A stretch of DNA of 64,000 nucleotides from Tetmemena sp. SeJ-2015 (GCA_027382625.1 JAJKFJ010021759.1:1-64000), one strand, 5' to 3'; numbered from the stretch's first letter, positions 10,798 to 23,974 are shown. Program-made: numbers and translations. The notes: generated by a model not told the origin, from the sequence alone.

Positions 10798-12012
10798 TCA
10801 AAGAGCTGGGTATTAAGTATCGAAAGCTTGTATACCACAGATTCCTGAACCTTCGACTGCAGCAACACGGACGTATCCGTTCTCACCCCAGCTTGCACCC
10901 CAAGAGTTCTTGACGATGAAGTACTAAGTATCGTTTTCAACTCCATATCCAACAATCAGCATACCATGGCTGATTTCATTTCCACACTTAGGATCAGTTA
11001 CGATGCCGCTAGAGTAGAGATAAAGAGTACCGTCTGTGGTGAAGTCCAAAGCAGTGGGAATGGGTCCTTAAGCAACGGCTTCAAGCAGAGCCTGCTTTGA
11101 ATTTGCAGGCACAGTTTTGTAACCCTTGTTAGAAGATTTGCCTTGAGATCCATTGTATTTGCATTTATCTTAGTTGTCGGTGTAAGGGTAATCAGCTTCA
11201 GTAACGAGAGGGTTGCTAGCAGTGTACTCAAAGGCTACATCGTAGCTTCCTCCACTGCAACCATAGTTAGTATCATTACAGTCGATCAGCTGTTGCTCTG
11301 AGAGTTCCTGTAATTCTCCACCATTGTAGATTTTGTCAAAGCCAGCAAGAGATCCAGTGACTGCGAAAGCCCACGATGATCCACAATATGAACCTTGATC
11401 CTAAACGGGGCCGATTGCTCCCTTCTCTCTCCAGTCAACTGAAGTTCAATTAAAATATTCATAAACTTTTTAGAAGTAGGGATTGGAACAGCATCACTTG
11501 TAATGATGGCGAAGCTGGTCTGAGTTTAGATTAAACAAGAGCATTAAATAGTTTGCTGAGGCTTCCCCTTAGGCTTGATGAATCCTTGCATCTTTCTTCT
11601 CTCTTCAGAACTCAAGTCTGAGAATCTATTTAAGTGAAGCTTGTGAGTCTTGGTTGGGTCTGAATTGTGAGCCTCAACTTAAGCCTTAGACTGGAAGTAC
11701 AGTTTCATTCGGGTAGTGAACTCCTCAACTTAGCTATCACTATCTTTAAATATAAATAAGTTGCAATTTTTCTCTATTTTCCAAAGCAATATAAGATTTG
11801 CCTTGGCGTAGTAAGAAGTCTTTATGTTTGTAAATAAATTTTGAATTTAATTATATAATATCATAGTCAAGGTACTCGTAGCGTGCTTCTGGAATATCAA
11901 TCATGCTCTTCTCAAATAAAGCAGAGAAGTTGCTTTGAGAACTTTAAGTCAAGGCAATTCCAAGGGCCACAGTGCCAACCACAGCAAGTGCGAAAGAGGT
12001 AGAAGTCTTCAT
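10798..12012 (-). CDS. Cathepsin L-like papain-family protein with Ser in place of active-site Cys
   Basis: ATG at 12,012 begins a signal peptide ([20 protein letters not shown]). An inhibitor_I29-type propeptide follows ([20 protein letters not shown], then [15 protein letters not shown]). The mature domain starts [18 protein letters not shown]. Where papains read CGSCWAF it reads CGSSWAF: catalytic Cys to Ser. The catalytic His region ([12 protein letters not shown]) and Asn region ([14 protein letters not shown]) are intact, with the SEQQLIDCN and CSGGS motifs. TGA is at 10,798-10,800. A pointer-flanked IES splits the mature N-terminus, and a second frame break lies near 11,830-11,900 (a TAC-flanked 61-nt excision would fix it). 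Likely lysosomal or secreted; probably non-proteolytic or altered. Confidence 0.9.
11441..11472 (-). other. 32-nt IES in cathepsin-like gene, pointer GAAGT
   Basis: GAAGT at 11,441-11,445 and 11,473-11,477 flanks an AT-rich insert with no GT-AG ends. Removing 32 nt turns a frameshift into [14 protein letters not shown], the expected start of a papain-family mature domain. Confidence 0.85.
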
Positions 12013-12914
12013 TAATGATTCAAAACGATAAAGATAGTACAATAAATTATTATAATAACTGCAGTTAAATAGAAAGATCCAAGCTATTTTTGGAATCAAA
12101 AAATTAACTTCCAATAATAATATTTTTACAAAAACTTTAGCCTTCTAATTTATTTATTATGATCTATCTTATTTCAAATTGCATATCAAAGGCATTAAAA
12201 TAACCCTAAATATCATAATAAGATAAGAAAGTGAAAATAAGTTATATTTAATTTGATTCTTTATAAATACTAATATTCATGTGAGACAAACACGAAATTA
12301 CTCAAAAATAACTACATGATCCATCCTATGATGTATTCACCCTTATAGGTTTTTTTGCCATTCTCAACATCAAAAAAAATCGCAATGATTTGAGAGTGCC
12401 CACTTTTAAACCCCCGCATTTGAAAAATTGCTTTGGGAGATGAGAAATTTTAGGTTCCTAAACGCACTTCTAAGTTTCAAGATGTGCACATCAATTATTT
12501 GATTGATCCTCAAACTCTTCGCCACGAAGCGCACTTCAGTTTGGAGTAGCGCGCAAAGATCTTTGATCAATAATATAAATAAAGAACCTTCCTTGAAAAT
12601 AAGTTAATAGTATAGATTAGGTTAAAATATCTTAACTCATCAGTTTGCAACTATTAATTTCGTAAAACAACTTTTAAGAGGAATAACCCTGGAACATTCT
12701 AGTTTATAAATAAAATGTTAAATAAATACGTTTTTACTCTTAAAATTTTGTGATATATCTTTTCAATTTAATACTATTTATTTAAAAATTAATTTTTTAT
12801 TAATTAAATTTTTTAAAAAATTTTTAACTTTAATTTAATTTTTACAATAGTAAATTTTTTTTTCCTTCTTTTTAAAAATTAATTTAGGGTTTATTAAAAA
12901 AAATTATTTATATC
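12013..12914. other. AT-rich spacer between cathepsin-like gene and unit B
   Basis: No convincing coding segment seen. This is the divergent 5' region of two genes. Unit B lacks the start and promoter block seen in units A and C. Confidence 0.4.
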
Positions 12915-15900
12915 TCAAACTACCTTCTTTTTGTAGCGGTATTAATAGGTACTGCTCTCTCAGATTCTTTAATATTTTAATTCAGGGAGAGAATTAGTTT
13001 CGGAGCCAGTCGCTTCAGGCACAATATAAAAATTAAATTTGCAATCGCTTTGAAGACAACTGACATTTTCTAGAGTAGCGTTACTTTTGATGCATCCCCT
13101 TACTTCACAGCAGACGCTGACTCTGGGCTTACTTACACTCTTGAAACTTAAAGCGGAGATGCGCTTCCAACTTTTATAACTGCCTACTCTAGCGGGTCGA
13201 TCAGTCTATTAAAACTTATATTTTATAAAAATCTGAGTGCGATCTTATCTTAAATATATTTTATTTAAATGGTTAACACTGACGCTAACGATTACCTGCT
13301 AAAAGTAGTTGCTACAAATATATTAAAAATAGTCAAGGATAAGCTGCATCCTAACCATTTACTCTTAGAGTTCAAGGCTGCTCTGCAAACTGTGATACTT
13401 GCACGAGCACTTCGGATTCTGGTTGCACTTCTTGCAAAGCCTCATATTTAATAGTTGTTTATTTAGCATTTATTAAATTCAACGAGGGTTAAATAGTATA
13501 AAGCGATGTGAATTAAATTAAAAATTTTGTGAAGAGCATTCTCTCTGCTTTTCCCGTTTTTTATTCCCAGACTTCATTATCTTGAAGATTACTTTTTTTT
13601 ACCAATTATCTTTCCATTTTAATTAAGAAGCAATATTTATTATGATTCGCTATTCACTCTCCTCAATGAGAATAGTAAAATAATTTAGTTTACTGATTTA
13701 CTGGGGAAAAAAAGTTGAATTTCCACTCTATTTTTGAATTAAAAAAATATCTAATTTATCAATAAATTAGAAACAAGAGTCAATAGTCTTTGCTAAAATA
13801 TTGTTTAAATAACTTTTAATTAATTTGTATTTATATTAAAACAATTTATTTAATCCATATTTCTTGAAAAATTCTTAATGCGTGGAATCTTCTTCCTGCA
13901 GTGGAAATACATATCCTGACTCTGATGAAAGAAAATGCTAATCTTGCCCGGACACTTGCACAACCTGCGACAGCGCAACTGCTTGCACATTTTGTGAAGC
14001 AGGAACTTTCCTTTACGAAAGTACATGTATTTCTCACTGCCCTATGGGTACTTATCCATCAGAGTTGGTATCAACCACTTCAAGTGCTTGTAGTCCATGG
14101 GCTTTGGTTACTAATGAAGATAATATACAAACATTAAATATAAATTTAAAATTTATCACTACATAAATTTATAGAATAGAGCCTACTATGAGTGCTTAAG
14201 GTTATAGAGCCTCTAAATAATTTATAATAAAATATCTTGACTGATTATGAATTAACAACTGATGCATCAGTTTAAGATTTCAGCGACATGGATTCAGAAG
14301 CGTTCACTTGCGATTCTTCTGCGGTCTGCAAATAATATTTTACATTTATTAAAGAATTAATAGAATCTCAGGGCATAAATAAAACACATGTTATAGATTA
14401 ATACATCAAAAAATTTTTTGACTAATAAATTTTCTGAATTAACGCAAAATAAGCATTAAGGGTTGGCCAAAATTAGATTTTAATAAAAAGCTTATTCCTT
14501 TTTCTTTATTCAGTCTGAGTCTCTTCCATTTGCTGGACGTTAAAAAAAATTATTATAATTTGTTATAATGGGGGCAGAGATAATTATACTGCTTCCTGAC
14601 TATAGTTGGAAATTCCATGGGTTTAGTTAAAATCTTTAAGAAAGGGGATGTAAGAAGTGATCTAGATTCTAAAGAGATAACGATAATTCTATTCGTGAGT
14701 CGGCAACTAGGTTAGACATAATAAGGGTCTTCTTTTGTTATCCACTTCACCTTTAGCTAGTTTAACAGTTACCATAATTCCATTTTATATCTCAATTCGA
14801 AAAATTGAGATGCTATAATAAAGGAAAAGGACTTCACTATTTGAACTTCGACTATTTTTTTAGGCTTATCATGAAGCCTCTTTTACCGTATTAAACACTA
14901 TAAAGAGAGCCAACTAATAAAATGAAGAATTATGTCTTTCTCGAATCAAACTAAAATTAAAATATATCTTCATTAGCCGAGGTTCTTGATTTTAGCTTTC
15001 TAATTTAATAATCTTGGCAAATAAGATTCCGACTCAATAATCAGAACTTTGCCAAGTGGAAGAGAAAGTTTGCTATACAATCAAATATTTCATTTTAAAA
15101 CTCATAAAAGTTAATGAGAATAGAATTTTTAAGTTGTAAAATTTATATATAGGTAAATGCTACCCCTCTTCTCCCCCTCAAATAAGAGTGGCCACTAACT
15201 CTAAGCCTAATCACTGCATCAACGCCGTCTAAAATTAAAACACTGTTTAAATTAATATTACATTCATTAAATAGTTTAATCGAGTCCTAAGGAAGCACTC
15301 ATAGACTTTTAAGTTATTTTCGATATCAAAACTGCCTCAACAGACCCAATCAAATCTTTATATTTATATACATTTATACAAATTCAAGATGAATTAAGAT
15401 AAATCTAAAAGATTAAGAGACTTTAGTTGATTTAATTCTTTAAGAATATCTTATTTAAATTAGGCCCAGTGAAAGTTGGAATCTGTAAAATTTCATAATA
15501 TAGGTCAAATACGAATAGTTGATCACAAAATATGAATAGTGTAAATATCAACTGAAAATCAATTACAGGCTGGAGTTTAATTAATAACTTAGATAATTAA
15601 TTTCTAAATAAATGGAAAGCAAATGAAACCTAAAACTAAAACAACATTTGCTCGAGATTCAGTAAGATAGCACTCAATGCAAAACATTCCTCATTAATTG
15701 TGAAAAATCTTCCAATCAAAATCATGTAAGAATTGATCTTTGCCAATTTCATTATTGTTTTAGCCAAGCAGAGAGCCATTCTAGATAATGGTTGCGCATT
15801 GTTTTCTGAAATTTCCATCATGCAAGTATCAAATTAGGAAGACATAAACTGACTTCTATCTGCATTCTACATTCACATCCGCAATTAAAACTCGCCCTTT

Positions 15901-18900
15901 CGTTTGTAATTCTGCTTGTATTTAACAAAACGTAATGTTCTTCCGTTGATATTTACACTATTTATATTTTGTGATCAACTATTCGTATTTGACCTATAAA
16001 TAACTATTGTTTATAAAAATATCCCCATCCAATTTTCGTTAACCACCTTTTTGAATTTCAAAATTTAAATTTAAATTTATTATCGCAAAGATTTTATATT
16101 GCCTTCTAACTTTCAAACAAGACTCATTTTAATTCAAAGTGAAGATGATTTTTTAAAAAAATAAGACTGATTTACATATATTGTCGGAAAAATACGAACA
16201 TTCAATTCTTGAAGAAAAAAAAGTGAAAAAAGCTACTTAATTTTTTATAAATGCTTTTTAATTTTTTTAGTCATTAATTTTATTCATGTAATTTCAAGAA
16301 AAAATATACACTTTGCTTGCAGATTTATTCAAACTTTTTCTTTAACTCTTTCTTATAAAAGGGAAATGAAAATAATTTCATTAAATTTGTACCTTTTTAA
16401 TTAATTTTGAATAAAATTTGAAAAATTATCATCAAATTTATCCATTTCTGTTTTGCTCTATATAAAAAATATATAAAACTAGTAAAAATTATTATATAAA
16501 AGTCCTACAACAAAAGAAATAAAAGCACAGCTTTTCATTTATAAAGAAATAAGATTTTAAACATAGAAAAAGTAATTATATTTAATTGGTTAAGACTTGA
16601 ATAAGTTCATTAAGTTAGGAAGTAGATCATAAAATCCACATATTATGCAACCAATTACTCATCTCTCATATCAACTTCTGCTTATAAAGATCCTAGGGTA
16701 AAAGGATGGATGGAACCAGATATGATGGATTATTTTTGTGTTAAATTCTACTAGCTTAAATTCTTTTTTATAATCTAACTTTTCTATTTTTTCATTAAGT
16801 TTGTATTTGAGAAAATAATATGGCTCAAATACGAATACATCATAAGCGAAAATACTTTTTAAAATTCAAAAGTGATTTGATGTACATGGTAGCTGATATT
16901 TATTAAATTCATTAAATTTAAATGACTTTAAGAATAAATGGGATTAGAAAGAGGTCAGCTTCTACAGACACTGCGAGTCAAGACAAAATATTCACCATAG
17001 GAACTTTAGTAAAATCTAAAACAATTCAATTAGGTTAAGCTACTACATTAGCTCAGGTAAGATACAATATTGCTTGTCATATTGAAGAATTATAGTGATG
17101 GGAAAGATAATATTCAAGAAAGAAGTTGAATAAGGAGAAAGTAAACTACAATAAAGTCTTAAAAAGATGGAAAAAATTCTCAAAGTACTAAAATTATGAA
17201 CTATTAGCTGAAGATGTCTTGTGCAATTACTTAAATACTAGCCAGTACTCTTATCCTTGTGTCAAATTTGCATTTTAAAAAGTATTTTCGCTTATGATGT
17301 ATTCGTATTTGAGCCATAATTTTTAATTTTTTAACCTTCTTCAAACTTATAAAATTATAGATTAAATGATTTAGAATATTGGTCGAATAATCAAGAATAT
17401 ATATTTTTATTTACTATAAATTTTAAATTTGATAATCTTTCTTAAATTTACATTGCTATTTATTTCACATATTAAAGATTTTTTTTAAATCTTCAATAAT
17501 TTAAAATTAAATATAAAGTACTTTTTAAGCAAATTAATTAAAATCTCAGTCGAAAACCAACACTTAAAGATGTGAGAGTGACTGGGTGGCAACTGTTCCT
17601 GACAAGTATAGTTTCAAATCTTTCAACTGGGATAATATAAATCATAATATATTTTGTTTACCAAATTTATGTTTTCCAACTTAAATATTTTAATGATTAT
17701 AAACCAGATACAAATATCTTCTTCTTTTTGACTGCGATAATTTTTTAGACGAGTATCATTTTCTTATTTTATTACTCTTAATTCCGTGATGGAGGCACAA
17801 ATCTATTTAGATTAATAAGTCCCACTCAAGCTAATTAAACTTCTCACTCTCTCTCTCTCTTAGTTTGGACTATTACTCTGTGAGAAATCTAAACAAGTTT
17901 AATATTAGCGCGATAAAATGAGTAAACTAATTTTCTAATCCTCAAAATTAAATTATCTTAGCTAATTTTTTAAATATAGCTTTACATTGATTATTCTAAA
18001 GCTATTTGAGGCTACTTACTTGCCCTTTTCTTATATTCAGTGTTAGTTTTCATTTAGTATTTTTTTAAAGGAAAATATTTATTAATATTATGATTAAATT
18101 ATAGCCTTTAGACTCATCTTCAAATATAAAATAATTTTTATACAAAATTACAATCCCTAATTGATTCTCACTTATAAAAAATAATCTAAAGGCAATAGAT
18201 GAAATTGTTGGTATTTCCATCAATGGAGTACCTATCAAGTAAAGCGCCACAAGTGCAGGCTACGATCCCTTGTTCCCCAAAGCTGCGTAATCCGGTGTGA
18301 AACCAGCAGCAGTTGAGGTAGACGACTGCCTAGGTTACTGGGATGATGATCAATTAATCTATTTTTAATTCTACCACTATAGTCCACCATTAAATTAAAT
18401 TTATTTAAACTTATTTTTGAAATTTTAATATACTTCTAATAAATTTTAAAAGTATTTCTTTAGATATATTTTAATTAGAAGTTTTTCTTTAATATAGTTA
18501 AGATCTTTTTAATAAAAGAATTAGCATTTATTATTAAATGAGAGATTGATTTATTTGGCAGTTAAAGCATTTATTTTAAATATTTTTTTAATTATTAATA
18601 AATATTAATATGATAATTTTTAAAGCACAGCAAGTCTCAAAAATTTGAAAAGAGCACTCTTGTTGGCTTGTATTTCTTCTTTCATTTACCTTCTTTCATA
18701 ATAGTCCCTAATATGAGACCTTTATAAAACCTATAAGCTAATTCAATATTTGAATAATCTTTCGACATAAACTTAAAATAATATTTCAAAGTTTCTAATT
18801 AACCACATTTAATTTGATAATACTACACTACTTCTCCTTGCTTTATGAATCCTAGCTTTATCCCTGAAGGTACCACTTGCACTTTATATTTGTTTTTTGC

Positions 18901-19554
18901 TCCTCAAATTCTAAATGCGGAGAGGATTAAATCTCTTATATAAAGGAGAATTCTCTCAAAAGTTTTGTAAAATTGGACCATATGAGAGTTTCTGGAATCG
19001 CAAAAGATGGTCACCTCATCTTGCATTACATCAATCCAAAAACTAAAAAACCCTGGCAACCTTGCGATGTTGACTCTTGCAACATGATCAAGTTCAAAGA
19101 TACTAAGATAAATGCCTACGTCTAAACTCTATTCCATCCCTACACTGTTGGATGCTGGGGACTTGGATCATATACAATTTTATATTTTATCTTCTAATGA
19201 TTATGCCGCTTCATGCTCCTCAAATTAAAAACAATTTCATTAATAAAATTTTTAATTAAGATGATGCAATTATTTATCTAAATTTAAGAAAGTAAAACTC
19301 TGTTCAATTTAATTTTGAATTTCTTGAAGATTTCTTATTCTTCTAAACTTAGTTTAATATTTTAAGTTAAGTTTTGAAATATAGAAAATTAATTTTATCA
19401 AATACAAAGATTTGCGAAGTTGAAACAGCAAGCAACAGCTTTGGTACACTCTTTATATTTAAATTTAGTTACTCGGCTTCACATTTAAACTAATAAGTGC
19501 ATTTTAATTTATGATGCAAGCTTGATAGTACTCTCATTAGTCTTGACTATATGA
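12915..19554 (+). CDS. CADG / Cys-rich / YHYH GPI-anchored surface protein, unit B
   Basis: Opens with a signal-like segment, NYLLFVAVLIGTALS (no ATG found directly upstream). The cadherin-like domain is well kept: VTFDASPYFTADADSGLTY (about 13,086-13,140), then GDALPTFITAYSSGSISL. Cys-rich repeats follow (GCSANCDTCTSTSDSGCTSC; CVESSSCSGNTYPD; CQSCPDTCTTC), ending CISHCPMGTYPSE. The YHYH domain spans CYPSSPPQIRVATNSKPNHC (about 15,160), LRCESDWVATVPDKY (17,567) and VGCWGLGSY (about 19,150). It closes with DASLIVLSLVLTI then TGA 19,552-19,554, a GPI-like tail. A one-base shift near 13,330 separates NDYLLKVVATN from PFTLRVQGC, although unit C is continuous there. Two inverted-repeat elements lie in the AT-rich gap between 15.4 and 17.5 kb. 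Possibly functional only after excisions. Confidence 0.68.
15499..15998. mobile_element. ~500 bp TA-flanked inverted-repeat element (copy 2)
   Basis: Same terminal sequence as the element at 673-1175 (TATAGGTCAAATACGAATAG and reverse complement). Here the terminal repeats match for roughly 57 bp with a couple of mismatches. TA at both ends. Lies in the AT-rich gap inside unit B. The interior differs from copy 1. Confidence 0.87.
16819..17318. mobile_element. ~500 bp TA-flanked inverted-repeat element (copy 3, variant ends)
   Basis: Starts TATGGCTCAAATACGAATAC and ends with the reverse complement; the match extends about 42 bp through the CATAAGCGAAAATACTTTTT block. It shares the core TCAAATACGAATA with copies 1 and 2 but has a different subterminal repeat, so it is a sister subfamily. 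Exactly 500 nt with TA ends. Short frames inside (about 60 codons) resemble nothing known. Confidence 0.87.
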
Positions 19555-20834
19555 CATTGAGCTAATCCATATGGTAAAAGTAAAGGTACACATAGTCCTT
19601 TATTTATAATTTACTAATATTAGCCATTTAACTCACTATAAGAAATGTTCCAAAGTTTCAATATTTCAACAACCAACACTTAATTTTACTAAAATTATTC
19701 AATTAACATTTTCAAATACCTATAATCAAAATTTATGATGCTCACGTCAATTCAATTTTAATGGAAAAAATTTTATTTTTATCAATTCCAAAAAATATAT
19801 GTTCTCAAATTAATTGCTTTAAATATTTTGAATTTTGAATTAAATTATAGAAAACAAATTCTCTTCTCTCTTTTTTTATGTATTTCAATATAATTCGATC
19901 TGGTCTTAATACCCAAAACTTATTATTTTTAAATGAGTTTTAGATTTTTTTTTAAATAGGAAAAGATAATTTATATTAGCCAATAGAATACCTATTTTTT
20001 AATAATTCTTCAACAGGATGTGTATGTATGAAAATAAAAGATATTTATAATGATTGCTGAAGGAGGTTTCAGTTTTAATGAATAATTATATCATTATTGA
20101 TAAAACTTAGGTGTGCCTCCGTAAGAAGGAATGATACCATTAGGCAAATAAATTTGAAGAAGATCATCTAAAGCCTAGTAATAATTAAAAATCATAATAA
20201 ATATTATAGATGATTTATTCTTAATTAAATCCTAACATTTTCTCGCAGGACTGTTAACTGAGTTATTTTTTATAAGCGATAGAATTTTGAGACTGGAGTT
20301 ATAAAAGAGTGGTGACAGATATTTAATGCTTATTGCATTTAAATTAAACTAAGGCAGCCACATCAAATAGGCTTTAACTACACATTAGAGTTTATCAAAT
20401 TTTTTTAATACAAATAATTAAATCATATTATAATTATGAGAAATTCTTTAAATAAAACGATTTTACAAATCTGCTTTTACTTCTACTTTGCAAATAAATA
20501 ATATTAATTATAAGATCTTGTAAGCAAAGAATGAAAGAAATTGATAGGTAATTTCATTTTATTTCATCAATTTGCGACCCATTAAATTTGTTATATATAG
20601 AAATAATTTTAATTGTAATTACTTAGAAGGATTTCCAATATATAAATTAAAATAATTAATTGCTTTACTCTTGATTGTTTGTGATATCTCATATTTGGAG
20701 TTAAACACACACTTACTATTGCTTCAAATAAGATTCATTAATTGATTTGTTTTCTAATAATTTAATTACAATACGCATCTAGATTCAAATTATATTATTA
20801 ATATCTATTAGTGAGATTAACCTAATTATCTTTT
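19555..20834. other. AT-rich spacer between units B and C
   Basis: Begins with the family 3' motif (AAAGTAAAGGTACAC near 19,583). A short minus-strand frame near 20,107-20,180 (LPNGIIPSYGGT) faintly resembles the end of a Sec14/CRAL-TRIO domain. The last ~40 bp match the upstream block of unit A. Confidence 0.4.
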
Positions 20835-23800
20835 ATGAGGATCTAATTAAATATAAATAATTATTTGAATCTCAAGCAACCTCCTTTTGGCTTCGCTATT
20901 CTTGGGTGCTGCTCTCTCTAATTGTTAAGTATTTTATTTTTAATTCAGGAAGAGAGTTAGTTTCCTAACCAATTGTTACAGGCACAAATAAAAATAAGCA
21001 CTTCAATAAGTTTGTAGACTATTACAATTTTTACGACTAGCCTTTCTTTCGATCCAACTCCTTACTTCTCAGCAGACGCCGACTCGATGCTTACCTATAC
21101 AATCAACGCTTAAAGTGGCTCACTTCCAAATTTTATAGCTTCTTACATCAATGGGGTCATCAGTCTTTTTAATTAAAAATAATTATAAATCTTCACACCA
21201 TGATCTATCATTATTTTAATGAAGAACTCAGATGCCAATGATTACCAACTCAATTTATTTGCCACAAATATTATAAATAATCAGGGATAATATGCTTCAA
21301 GACCCTTCACTCTCAGAGTTCTTGGCTGCTACTCTACTTGCAACACTTGCACTAGTACTGCCGGAAATATGTGCACTTCTTGCAAAGCCTCTTATTTAAT
21401 AGTGGATTATAAGAGTGAATGAAATTTTAATTATTTCTTGAAAGATTCCTAGTGCAGAAGTTCATCTTCCTGCAATGAAAATACTTATCCTGATTCTACT
21501 GCAAATAAATGCTAAACTTGCCCTCTCCCTTGCTCAGCTTGCACCAGCGCAACTACGTGCACATTTTGCTATCCTGGGTCCTATCTTTACCTTGGGAAGT
21601 GCCTTACTCACTGCCCTCTGGACACTTTTCCTGTAGAGGGGGACGGAGCTACTTCAGGAGTATGTAGTCTAAAAGCTTACACTTCCTAAGATGAGGATAT
21701 TCAAAATCTTCATAAAATAAATGATTAAATTGTCTATTTAAGTGAAAGAATAATGCGTACAATGAGTGTAAAGCTTTCCAGGAAATCTTTTGCAAATAAA
21801 TTTATATTCTTAGTATCTTGACTGAATATGAGTTGACAACTGACGTGGGTGTGGAGGACTTTGGCTTCATGGATTCAGAGAGATACTTCTGTGATAACAC
21901 TGTCGTCTGTGTGAAAGAGAACCTTCAAACGTCTCCTCTTTGTCAATGGAAGAGAAAGTTCGCAGTCCAATCTTTCATTTCCAGCAATAAAATAAAGATA
22001 ATAAAATATCATTTAAATGCTACCCCTCTTCTCCCCCGCAAATTAGAGTGGCCACTAACTCCAAACCTAATCATTGTATCAACGCAGTGTAAAGTTTAAC
22101 TAATTTAGCAAAATATATATTAATGTTGATCTTTTGGTTTACTCGTACCCCAAGGAAGCTCTCATCGATTTCCAAGTTGATTTTGATTCAAAACTTAGTG
22201 AAATCAACCCAATCAAATCTTTTTATATTTTTTTAGTAAATTATTAAAGGAATTAAAAGTGAAGATGTAAATGTCAATTATATAGTCTTGGAATTAATTA
22301 ATCATGATATTTTTTATACTTTAAATAAACTTGCTTTTATAAACCTCTTTCTTATTCAAATTATAGCCTAAAGTGAAGAGTTTTTGATTCTTTGAAATTG
22401 CAGCATGAGAAATTATTTTTAAATTTAAAGTAAACCATTTATAATTTATTATGCACTCCGAAAATCAACATTCCTTCGATTAATTTTTAAGTTTGAATTA
22501 AGTTTAAATATTAAATTGATATATCTTTTTAGAAAAATTACCACCTTTCTTTTAAAAGTCTTCTTTCAAATAGTTTTATAAAAATAGATTTATTCACAGC
22601 TATTTAATCATTAAGACCGATATAAAAATTTTAAAATATGTACACCTGATTAATCTAGAGCTTTCATTAGATTATGATTAACAATTAAAAATATTTTTTT
22701 GTTAAAATTGGAATTAAAAAATCATGGCAATAAATTTGTTTATTAAAAAATTTTCATCTAAACTACTTCTTTATTTACTAAAATAATTAAAAATAGAGAA
22801 ATATTTGAATTATGTATCTCAGTTGAGAGCTGATAACTTGAGATGTGCAAGTGATTGGGTGGGAGAGGTGCCTGATTTACTTTAATTTAGATCTTACGAT
22901 TGGGATGGTAATAAATAAATATATAGTCTATAAGCAGTAGATGAGATTGTTGGTGTTTCAATTAATGGTGTTCCAATTAAGCAGAGTGCTTCAGAGGATG
23001 GCTACGACCCACTGTTTCCCAGGGCTTACGGGACCAGTGTGAATCCCGTAGCTGTTCCTGTCGACGACTGCCTAGGATATTGGGATCAAGATGAATTTTT
23101 TATTAAATGCTTATTTTACAATTCTACCACTATTGAAAGATTGCTTAAATAATTTATTACTTTATTTTATAATATCATAACAGTGTTTTTATTTTAAATT
23201 GAAATATTTTTAATATTTTATTATAACTTTTTTGTTTACTTATTTTGAGTGTGGTATACTTCACAACTTCTCCTTGCATTAACACAAACTTCGTTCCTTA
23301 GGGAACTACTTGTTCTTTTTAATTTTTGCGAAGATAACAATAATTGCGCCTCAAACTCAATTGTATATCTTTACTAGAATTCACTCTAAACTTTCTTAAC
23401 AGTGGGAAACAAAAATGTTGTAGGAATAGCAAAGGATGGCCACTTCATCTTGCACTACATCAATCCAAACACTTAGAAGCCATGGCAACCCTGTGAGGTA
23501 GACTCATGCAACATGGTCAAATTTGATGATAATACATATGCCTACGCTCACACCATGTTCCACCCATACACAGTAGGCTGCTGGGGCCCAGGATCATATT
23601 CTTATCTTTTAATTTTATTATCCTCAAACTTATTCTCAGCAGACTGCTCTTCAAATGCTATAATCAATTTTATACCTACAATCTTTTTAGGTTACCATAA
23701 TTAATTAACTAAAAGCTAGCCTCTTAATTTAAATTTTCCTTATTCTAAAAAGATAAAATAAAAAATAATTATATTTTTTCTTAATAGAATTGCTTTTATC

Positions 23801-23974
23801 TAATCTTAATATAATTTGTATGAAATGGTGAGGTATGTGACCCTAACTTCTAGAGCAGCTTTGCCACACTCCTATAAATAATAAACTCGGCTTCAACGTA
23901 TTAAGTGCAGTTTATTGAATTATTTTGATGCAAGCTTGATGGTGGTGCTATCTTTGGTCTTAGCACTTTAATGA
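20835..23974 (+). CDS. CADG / Cys-rich / YHYH GPI-anchored surface protein, unit C
   Basis: Most compact copy. ATG 20,835 (MRIQL) is followed after a small frame break by the leader LLLASLFLGAALS. The CADG-like domain reads LSFDPTPYFSADADSMLTY...GSLPNFIASYINGVISL and runs unbroken into PFTLRVLGCYSTCNTCTSTA. Cys repeats: FLKDSQCRSSSSCNENTYPD, CQTCPLPCSACTSATTCTFC, CLTHCPLDTFPVE. LTEYELTTDVGVEDFGFMDS (21,815) precedes the YHYH domain: CYPSSPPQIRVATNSKPNHC, LIDFQVDFDSK, LRCASDWVGEVPD, VSINGVPIKQ, DDCLGYWD, VGIAKDGHFILHYINP, PWQPCEVDSCN, YAYAHTMFHPYTVGCWGPGS. The tail DASLMVVLSLVLALQ ends at TGA 23,972-23,974 (GPI-like). Gaps are short AT-rich insertions. The domain names rest on motif resemblance. 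Confidence 0.72.

Noticed and set aside
11819..11885. GACT-flanked 48-nt excision in the cathepsin-like propeptide
   Set aside because: It does not change frame, so cannot fix the break; a TAC-flanked 61-nt cut would, but the 3-bp repeat is too weak to annotate.
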